Position numbers and translations under genes: made by a program. A DNA stretch of 64,000 nt from Cristatella mucedo (lineage: Eukaryota > Bryozoa > Phylactolaemata > Cristatellidae), in the NCBI GenBank assembly GCA_009760855.2, contig WPIO01000001.1, forward strand, positions 543,001 through 607,000, read 5' to 3'. Positions 57,001 to 64,000 of this stretch are shown here, piece after piece. Under the pieces are notes generated by a model. The model was not told the origin of the DNA and made no database searches. It was given only the letters and a program-made list of their open reading frames with translations. The first letter of the stretch is position 1, and each line of letters starts with the position of its first letter.

Positions 57001-60000
57001 CTTGAAATGCCCATATTTGTGACAGCATTTAGTGGGTCCCTGTGATTCGTTCTTTATGTGCTTATGCGTGCTGACACTGTGCATGCTGCCACTAACCACA
57101 CTTACATGCTGACCCTGTGCATGTCAACCCTAACCATGCTTTTCATGTTGTTTATCAAACTTGATACCTCTCACCATTCAATCGCGTTTCCTTTGCAGCA
57201 AACGTAAAGCGCCTAGAAAGAGATTGAGTTCTCTGAGGGCGCTGTATCAAGTGTATTATCATTATTATTAGGTTAGGGCACTTGGCTTGCAATCGAGAAA
57301 TGGCAGGCTCTCTGCTTGGTCTGACTTGCTGACTCACTCGATGTGCCTTTCGACTACCTGCCAAGAGGCCCGTGGGCTCTGTATTTTCCAATCTGGCCGA
57401 TCTTGCTTGCATGTTATTTTCTGTTGGAATTCGATAGCCTCTTCTTATTTGAAGCTGGCTGTGCGCTTCATAAAAACGCTTTGCCATTTTATGCGCTTCC
57501 ATTCTGTAGGTAATAAGAGACATGTCGAAAGGGGACTGCTCATTCCGCGTGCTCGCCCTGAGCGCAACGCCTGGAAGCAACATATATGCCATACAAAACG
57601 TTATACGAAACCTGCTGATTGCTCACATAGAAATAAGGACAGATGAAAGCCTGGACATCGTTAAGTATGCCCAACGTAGGACTGTAGAAAAAGTTGTGGT
57701 GAAACTTGGCCAGGACATCGACTCTGTGCAGGCGACATATTTGCCAGTAAGTTACACCAGAGTCCCTGTTCGTTGCAACAGCTGGTGGCATGACCCTCTA
57801 TTGCCATCAGTTTAGAACCGAAGTGACGTTAGTTTAGTGCCTTAATTAGTTTTGATTGATTGATTGTGCTAATCATGTTGCTTTAGCTGCAATACCGGGC
57901 AAAAACCATCCAGCATTTTGTATGATGTACGTCATTTAATGCACCTTCGTTCACCACAACCTTTTTCGTGCTTTGTAAGCTGTCATAAACTGTGTTGGCC
58001 TAAATGTGCGATCTATTGTAGAGGTAGCCATTGGATGTTCAACACTTGCTCAAGCCGTGATTATTTTGCAGTTTAAGATATGCAAGGTTGTTGCAAAAAA
58101 TGCTAGAACGGCTGTTGCAATGCTCCCCACTGGCATAGGTAGAAGTGGTCAGGCAGTGATAGAGTGGGTTAGTGATGATAGAGTGGGTTTAGAACACCAC
58201 AATGAGGGAGACTCCGCCTGTGTCTAGTGGGTAGGGAAGACCAACTAGATGCATTAGCAAGTTACTCCCTGTATTTCTGACCCATCGACAGGCTCATAGC
58301 CAGGAAGTCATTCAGGAGGCCTAGCCTTGATTTTGAGCAGGCATAACCGGCATAGCTCTTCCTGGTCGCCTTTCATAGGTGGAGTTTAAGCTATTACTGG
58401 AAAAGGGCAAATTCTTATGACAAAGACCTCTCACCGACGGGACTGTCTCGGATTGCTAATCTTGCTCAAATGTCTTATGTATCGAATAATTTTGTCTGTG
58501 CTGTGACATTTCCCAGACAGCTGAGATTAGCTTTATTTGCCACAAAATTTGGAGGTCATAGCTAACAAGAACCGACCGATGGGCAAAGTAAGGAAAGTTT
58601 CAGCCTTAACAATCTCGTGGATTGAATTTGGCATGTTATGACAAGGTACTTGAGCACCTATGATTCAGAGTGAGTTTTAGGCGACAGTTTTAAGAAGCAA
58701 TTGCAACTCGGTACGTTGGAAACACGGATCACTGTGGTCGCCCTAAGCTGACAAACCATCGAGATGACAAAGCTTACATAAAAGTACAAGCCTTGCTTCG
58801 GCAGCACTTTTATTTTCTGTCAGTTACCCATTTTTACTTCTTAGGATCTCGACCTGTTCCTCACGAGTTTTTGGGATAACCTAGGCTTTCTCAGGCGGTT
58901 GGCCTCGTTGAAAAAGCAAGCACGTCTCTAGCTGTTCGAGTTACCTGGTGGTCCACGGTGTTTTTCTGTGGCACCCCGGTTCAGTTTTTGTCCGCTCACT
59001 GGAATGAAAAGCCAAAGCCACTGCTAAGCGAAAGGCGAAGTCGCTGAGCAATAAGTAGCAGCCGGCCGGCCGGGCTAGATGTTAGAATCTTGTGCAACTG
59101 GAATCTAGAATGTTAGACTGTAGGAATGCTCTTGAATGTTACTATGTTAGAGAATCTAGATGTTAGAATCAAGCAGCTGGTGCATTGCTTGCAAGCACTG
59201 TCCTGCTGGACGATTTGTGACGATCACACACCCGAAGCAGCCCGATGTGCAGCTCGATCGATGCGGGCACACTCTATTGTGCCCATGCTGCTGTGTGGCA
59301 GCAGTGCTCTGATGTCTTTCCCCGACCGTGATTCGGTGGCCATCTTGCCAAGTGGCACGTTGAAGTACTTTGCAGGTCATTTGTTTTATTGCATTTTTGA
59401 ATACTATAGATTCTGGAAAATTGCGTCAGGAGGCTGCAACGACAGGGCGTTCTGTGCAACAGGCCTGTGACGTCCATATCCAAGTTTGCGGTGCTGCAAG
59501 CTCGTAATGATTTTCGTCAGCTGCCTTGGTCGCAGTTCCCTGTGAGTACCATTCGCGAGTGCATACCACACCGGTGCTGGGGCATCTGCTTCACTCCTTC
59601 TCGGTCGGCTTTTCAGAGCTGAATCTTAAGTGTGTCTTTATCTCGAAAACAGCTGGCGACATTTTTTTGGCGAGTTTATAAACAGATATCACAGCTGTCC
59701 CTTTGCAGCAAATGTAAAGCGCCTAGAAAGAGATGAAGTTCTCTGAGGGTGCTTTATCAAGTGCGTTTTTATTATTATTATTATTATTGTTGTTATGTCT
59801 AGCACATCTCTTGCTCACTGGCTCACGGAGCTCAGTCAGGTACTCAGCTTTATCTCATGGTTCTTTTAAGAGCCTGCTAGACTTTTTTACAGGGTTGAAC
59901 AAAGAAAAAATTCGTGTGCCATGTTTTCAATAAATCATTAGTAAATTCGTTGAGCTATTATTTCATGAAATTACTGTTAAAAGCACGACACACGAACATT

Positions 60001-63000
60001 TTCTTCAACCTTATAGAATGTGGCTCGAAAAAGTTAAGGGTAGGTCTGTGCCGATGCATCTTTATTGCGGCCAGGAACAAGGGTGAATGTGGCGGCATAA
60101 GAGGCATCGACAGCTGCTTAGCTCTGCTGCCAGCGTATGTGGCCTATTGAATATCTGTTCACTAAACGAGCCGATCCTTCATTGGTTTTTTCTAGTGCAA
60201 ATAATGAACTGCCATTCATGACCATGGATATTTATGCACAGCAGCAAAAGTACTGACTGTTTGTTTGGTCGTAGCACTTGCAAACGAAACATTTTCCTAG
60301 CCGAAGTGCACGAAAGCTTTGCGTGATCCGTAATCATGTTTATTAAGGTTTTTTAAATTGCACCAGCCACTAGTACCACTGTTTGAAATGCATCGATTGT
60401 TACTAGGATTTCATTTCTATACAGATGTCACACAGCTGCATCTGTGCTTTTATACCTCTCAGCCTTCTAGCCTGTCAAACTTTCTCTCGGAACTCTTGCT
60501 ACGTGTATTGCTCTCATTGGCAATTTGATGGCAGCAAACTTTCTCAAATTGAACTAGGTTAAAATAAACTTGGTAATTTTGAGAAAACCAAGTGTTACTA
60601 GGAAATAAAAGAACCTATATCTCAAAATAGGCTGCACCAGTATATATCCTGTAGCATCTGTATGCAAAACCTGAGAGTCCTGTTACGAAGTGATCTTACG
60701 CTAGGCGATTGCATCAGCTCCACAGTCAAGTCTGCCTACGTTTAGCTATGTAACATCGCATAATATTTTGGTCCTGCTTAAGCTAGGATACCTCCTCCAA
60801 AGTTAGTGACAAGAGTTAGTGACATCCTGTCTCGACTTCTGTAACTCACCAATTGTTGATTATATGGCCTGTGAAATAATGCATCTACAGTTGCTACAAA
60901 ACTCGGCTGCTATAGTTGTTTGTCATGATTGTCTTAGTTGCCATTTATTGCTCTACTTTTCATTGGCCTGACCTGGCTCATCATCGAGCAGTGACTTTGA
61001 TTTTTCTTTTTAGCTGGTTTTATGTCCCTTCATTCTCTTGCCCCAGCCTACCTATCTGAACTCCCAGTCATGCTAAGCATCGTACCGTCCTTCCTTTTAA
61101 CTCAAGTCTTTTAGATGTACCTCCAGCCCACCTCAAGTCCTCTGAAGACAGTGTCCTCAGTTTGTGTGCTGCCAATGCCTGCAACTCACTCCCGACTAAC
61201 GTCGTGACATCCGCTGACTTGAAGACATAGTACGCTAAAAACGATCCTGCTCCTCACAGCATTTGCTGGGTCCTTGTGAATTGCCCATTTTGTGTTGATC
61301 CATGCTGATGCTATGCATCTTAATATCACTAAGCATAGCGGCATGCTTTCTTAACAGCACATGCAAAGATCCTAGACAAAGATTGATTTCTCTGAGGTTG
61401 CCGTACCAATGTATTATTATGATTATAATCGTTACCAAACTTCTTACTAAGAAAGCAGTAGACCCACCTTGGTTGTCAAGGGCCATCCCCACGACTCGGC
61501 ATCGATGCTTCGTCCACGCATTATATGCATACCTTGTGGACAGTCTTGTATGGGTTTCCGTTATGTATATGGTCTCTACCCCCTACCCAAAGCTTTTGAA
61601 GCCCCTTGATCAGTACACTAAAGTAGGGGGATTTAGGTTGGCTGGGGCAAGCGAGTGAAGCAACCTGTAGGCCACAGAGAGGACCTGGCAGTTGATTCGA
61701 TGCTTGATAAGGAGCGAGTAATGCTCAGAGCAAAGTGATGTGATGTGGCAGCAACACCGTTGATGACAGACCAGATGAGCTGCACATAATGTGATGTAAT
61801 GTGTCTCCGTCTTTAACTCCACAAAGCCATAAAGACTATGTGGGTGTTACACATTACAGTTTTGTATAGCTCACTCACAGCCTAAGCGGCTTTCGGTATG
61901 CATTCGGTAGCCAGCAGACTTCGTCTCACGAAACAAAGAAAAAGTGGAAAGCATAGCAGAGTCAGGAGAGCAGTTGAGGTAGTGAGTAGCATGGAAGTAG
62001 CAGCTCAGGACCACTGAAAAGGATGAGCCATAGTCGGTAGCAGGAGAGTAGCTGTCATTGTATAAGAATTGTGGACATCTAGGCCATTCCATAGATGGTC
62101 TATGGGGTTGTGACAAAAGGAGGGCCAATCCGTAATAGCAACATTCAAAAATTACAAAAATATTTCTTGACCTTCGTTGCACTGTGCTTTCGGACGTTAT
62201 CCTGCAGATGCATTAATTGCTCAATAAAGAGGATTCCGGTATTTAGATTTCTCACATTCTGAAGCAAGTCGAGGCACGAGGTATTTTTAAATGCCTATAA
62301 TACCAGGAATAATATTCTGCCACTGCTGCCGGCCGCCAGAAAACGAGCCCCAAACCATGATTCCATAGCCTTCATATTTATCAGTGTGCTACATACGTGG
62401 CACTTTGTGGCACACTCCTCCACACTCTATTTTTCTTTAGTTGATCTAGAGGTGGCATCTCTTTTGCAAAGAGCTGCAATTTGCTCTCCTCACTCCAATG
62501 TACTGAGCCCTGGCATTCAACCGGAAGCAGATGGCTAGTCCGCCACAAAGGCAGCCATTTTAGCACCCCAGCGTTAAAACCAGCAGACATCAAGTGGTTA
62601 GAGCTAGTTCGAAAATTTGAATAGATACAATGTTGGGGGTAGCTACTTGTTATTTTTAAATCAACATTAATCAGATAAGGGGAAGGAGGCCTGTCAGTCA
62701 TTGACAGTGTCCAAGGCCGGTCGAAACACCCATGCTTCCATGACTCGACTGCTGCAGAGTACCAGCCGGAAGTGCCATATGCTTCATCAGTATTGGGTCA
62801 TGTCTGGATACCAAGCTGAACTGGCTTCTTCATGACCTTTGCTAGGAACTTCATTGGGATGTGGCTTGCAGCAGTTGCACTGTCAAATCAATTAACCTGA
62901 TCAAAGCACCGTTTGCATTTGCGCTACGTTTGCAGGGTCATCAGCGTGGTCCCATCGAGGGGGATTTTCGTCTGTGCATCACACTTTATCACGGATACGA

Positions 63001-63150
63001 GCTGCTGCTGCAGCACGGACTCCGGTCATTTAAGCACTATTTCGATGGGATGTTGCACAGCGATGGAGGCAAAGGCATGCGAGGCCAGCTGACTCGTAAT
63101 GAAGAGCTGTGCACCCTGCTGAAAAAGCTGGACGGAATCCTGATGCCACT
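51998..63150 (+). CDS. FANCM: FANCM, Fanconi anaemia M DNA helicase/translocase, 5' exons (gene continues beyond the window)
   Basis: Seven coding exons with GT/AG borders and matching phases: 51,998-52,460; 52,699-52,832; 53,237-53,429; 55,094-55,266; 57,510-57,746; 59,410-59,541; 62,936-63,150. FANCM is an SF2 DEAH translocase that remodels stalled forks and recruits the Fanconi core complex. Visible motifs: N-terminal 'MSGQRVQPTLKQSWA'; 'QVWLYPTNNPVRDYQFNIVQ' (Q-like region); motif I 'VLPTGLGKTF'; Ia 'VFMAPTRPLV'; II 'CLVFDEAHKAQGN'; III 'LALSATPGSNI'; then 'GDFRLCITLYHGYELLLQHG' of the helical insert. Helicase domain 2 and the C-terminus lie past the window. The ATG at 51,998 was chosen for similarity to the family N-terminus; an in-frame ATG at 51,926 is possible. 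Confidence 0.9.
53237..53429 (+). CDS. FANCM: FANCM exon 3, Walker A exon
   Basis: Acceptor 'ttatttcctgtag', donor 'ccg|gtaaca', ending in phase 1. Encodes 'NTLVVLPTGLGKTFIAAVVM' through 'VVGIAQEDTTEMT', the nucleotide-binding motif and motif Ia. Confidence 0.9.
53846..54055 (+). repeat. (TG)n microsatellite in FANCM intron 3
   Basis: TG repeats with interspersed 'catgcgtgcc' interruptions, a compound array of about 200 bp. Confidence 0.95.
54225..54306 (+). repeat. LINE 3' end in FANCM intron 3
   Basis: 'gtgaagcgcctagaaagaga', 'gagctctctgagggtac' and a (TTA)n end match the LINE 3' terminus. Confidence 0.75.
55094..55266 (+). CDS. FANCM: FANCM exon 4, DEAH exon
   Basis: Acceptor 'ctgtatcttgtag', donor 'ccag|gtcagt'. 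Encodes 'KVIFLTPQVLANDLAAGV' and the DEAH box 'RCLVFDEAHKAQGNHAYCQ'. Confidence 0.9.
55853..56042 (+). mobile_element. tRNA-derived SINE in FANCM intron 4
   Basis: Best-preserved copy: A-box-like 'taatggctcactaggtaagg', B box 'gggttcgaatcctgcagtgg', body 'caagcagtggtgatagccat', tail 'gaggctgttaaatcagc' with (TTTA)n. Pol III boxes are intact by eye. Confidence 0.8.
56405..57272 (+). mobile_element. CR1/L2-like LINE 3' fragment in FANCM intron 4
   Basis: The frame 56,401-56,979 encodes 'SARNLGVMFQSDLWLDHHIS', 'RAFVTSHLDFCNSLLAGLPA' and 'CHITPLLGYLHWVPVKQWID', the C-terminal part of the reverse transcriptase ORF. It is followed by the family 3' UTR and an ATT-rich tail at 57,255-57,272. It lies 240 bp before FANCM exon 5. 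Confidence 0.88.
57510..57746 (+). CDS. FANCM: FANCM exon 5, motif III exon
   Basis: Acceptor 'cttccattctgtag', donor 'ccagtaagt'. Encodes 'CSFRVLALSATPGSNIYAIQ', 'NLLIAHIEIRTDESLDIVKY' and 'RTVEKVVVKLGQDIDSVQAT'. Confidence 0.9.
57747..59409. other. FANCM intron 5
   Basis: No mobile element is recognised with confidence. A short direct repeat 'gatagagtgggtt' occurs twice near 58,157-58,190. Confidence 0.4.
59410..59541 (+). CDS. FANCM: FANCM exon 6
   Basis: 44 codons in phase 0 between acceptor 'ttgaatactatag' and donor 'gtgagtacc'. Encodes 'ILENCVRRLQRQGVLCNRPV' and 'SKFAVLQARNDFRQLPWSQF', matching the family segment between motif III and the helical insert. Confidence 0.8.
59700..59790 (+). 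repeat. LINE 3' end in FANCM intron 6
   Basis: 'gcaaatgtaaagcgcctaga', 'gttctctgagggtgctttat' and (ATT)n. Confidence 0.75.
60400..61430 (+). mobile_element. Heavily decayed CR1/L2-like LINE fragment in FANCM intron 6
   Basis: Nucleotide blocks follow the LINE order: 'atacagatgtcacacagctg' (motif C region), 'gtgatcttacgctaggcgat', 'atcctgtctcgacttctgta', 'ccagcctacctatctgaact', then '3' UTR-like 'gcacatgcaaagatcctaga' and an ATT-rich end. No long frame survives. Confidence 0.7.
61600..62065 (-). mobile_element. LINE fragment, minus strand, in FANCM intron 6
   Basis: On minus, 61,822-61,610 encodes 'CCCHITSLCSEHYSLLIKHR' and 'YRLLHSLAPANLNPP', a decayed version of the LINE C-terminal domain. 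The region near 62,025-62,065 matches positions 1-50 of the window. Confidence 0.6.
62075..62720 (-). pseudogene. Tc1/mariner transposase remnant in FANCM intron 6
   Basis: Minus-strand frame 62,701-62,381 includes 'FRTSSNHLMSAGFNAGVLKW', 'SVHWSEESKLQLFAKE' and 'NRVWRSVPQSATY'. Beyond it the translation reads 'YGIMVWGSFSGG' (62,340), and near 62,100 'IDHLWNGLD'. The order '[VI].WS[DE]ES..QLF', 'VWR', 'IMVWG' and 'I..LW' is that of Tc1-like DDE transposases; the first catalytic acid appears as Glu. Frames are broken. Confidence 0.75.
62936..63150 (+). CDS. FANCM: FANCM exon 7 (last certain exon in the window)
   Basis: Acceptor 'cgctacgtttgcag', donor 'gccact|gtaagt', ending in phase 2. Encodes 'GPIEGDFRLCITLYHGYELL' and 'MRGQLTRNEELCTLLKKLDG', part of the insert domain between the two helicase lobes. 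Confidence 0.88.
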
Positions 63151-63879
63151 GTAAGTAGATCGTGCTGCTTATATGCAAATCGTCCATGCGGCTAATGCCA
63201 GTGTTTTCTGCCGCCCCCAGCCAGTCTCGTGTGAAGCACTCAGCGAGCCGTGCCCACCCGGTGGAGCAGCGGCTGCCTGCATTGTGCATGGCGCCGATGC
63301 CCCTGTCAGCATAAGTGTCTGTCACTGGAGATCCTGTCGCTGGAGACTTGCTCCGTGCCCGGTAGCAATGGACTCGTGAGAGCTCTCACGAGGAGCCGGC
63401 CGTGCCGCTAGCAAGCCGTCAGCAGAGCCAGTTCAGCATCTGCAATGCTGCCACCGCGAGCCTTCGCACGGCTTCCGCTTTGTGCATCGGTTCGCCATTG
63501 CAAGGACAGTCTGGCTGACTGGGGCTAAGGTGGCTTGCCGTTTATAAGCAGCGCCGGCGGTGAATCGGCATTCTGGTCGCTTTCTGGGGGTTCCGAAGGT
63601 CGTACCATAGCACTTATTTTGTTTCCTTTTTTCGACCAGCTTTATTCTGCATTGTAGCAGTGCGCATGCCCGAGTTCGTCAAATCCTGTAGTTTAGCATC
63701 ACTTGGCAAGCTGTCTCTTCGATCGGCATAGAGTGTGGTCCATTCCAACTGAGCACGAAGCTTTTTTGTATGGGCTTCCAGAACCCACACATGTTATGCG
63801 CTCGATAGCAATAAAGTACGAAAGTTAAGGTTAGCCGATTCAACAGATTCATTTGTATAGCATCAGACGAGCCTTAAAT
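63151..63879. other. FANCM intron 7 or further exons not resolved
   Basis: A good acceptor 'ttctgccgcccccag' ends at 63,220, but the sequence after it does not clearly resemble the next family segment and reaches a stop soon, so no exon is called. Confidence 0.35.
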
Positions 63880-63985
63880 GCTGCCGTCTCTACTTGAAGT
63901 GGGCAATAAGGGATTGCCTGCTGCAGGACTAGAACCCGTGACCCGGATTGAGGTTATTACTGACTGGTGCTTGCATCATTAGTGG
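63880..63985 (-). mobile_element. tRNA-SINE fragment, minus strand
   Basis: Reverse complement contains 'cgggttctagtcctgcagca', a B-box-like block, followed by 'ggcaatcccttattgccc', equivalent to the SINE head and body junction. Confidence 0.5.
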
Positions 63986-64000
63986 AAATGATGCTTTGAA

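Noticed and set aside
63221-63360. Eighth FANCM exon after a good acceptor
   Set aside because: The translation ends quickly and does not clearly match the next FANCM segment.

Overview
The window is nuclear DNA of an animal, probably an invertebrate. It carries spliced exons of FANCM (GT/AG borders, conserved helicase motifs), CR1/L2-like LINE fragments with (ATT)n tails, tRNA-derived SINEs, hAT and Tc1/mariner remnants, LTR-like repeats and (TG)n microsatellites. I cannot name the species from the sequence.

Layout. 1-17.98 kb is repeat-rich and has no recognisable host gene: a LINE fragment, two copies of an LTR-like repeat (1.87-2.57 and 16.82-17.55 kb), a decayed hAT transposase (8.4-9.6 kb), and two large arrays (3.7-8.1 and 10.0-16.5 kb) of diverged units of roughly 170 bp arranged as inverted arms. 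17.98-44.01 kb is a Polinton/Maverick, an endogenous virus-like DNA transposon of about 26 kb with terminal inverted repeats of about 270 bp. 44.0-50 kb is a mosaic of SINE and LINE pieces and three copies of a GC-rich repeat, one inverted relative to the other two. 50-51.4 kb is CpG-rich and may be the FANCM promoter. 52-63.15 kb holds seven FANCM coding exons on the plus strand; the gene continues past the window.

The Polinton carries a protein-primed-type DNA polymerase B, an RVE-type integrase, an A32-like packaging ATPase, an adenain-like protease, a double jelly-roll-type major capsid protein, two minor-capsid-like proteins, a coiled-coil protein, phage-tail-fibre-like proteins at three sites, a YqaJ/lambda-exonuclease-like PD-(D/E)XK nuclease, a parvovirus-type phospholipase A2 protein, an HNH-AP2 endonuclease, zinc-binding proteins and several unrecognised genes. 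Virion genes form a minus-strand block from the ATPase to the capsid genes (28.2-22.3 kb). Most divergent gene pairs share very short spacers with TATAGA-like sequence next to the ATG. The copy is dead: many genes have in-frame stops and frame changes (often at A-runs), and a LINE of about 3.4 kb has split the phospholipase gene. The ATPase, HNH-AP2 and several small ORFs remain open.
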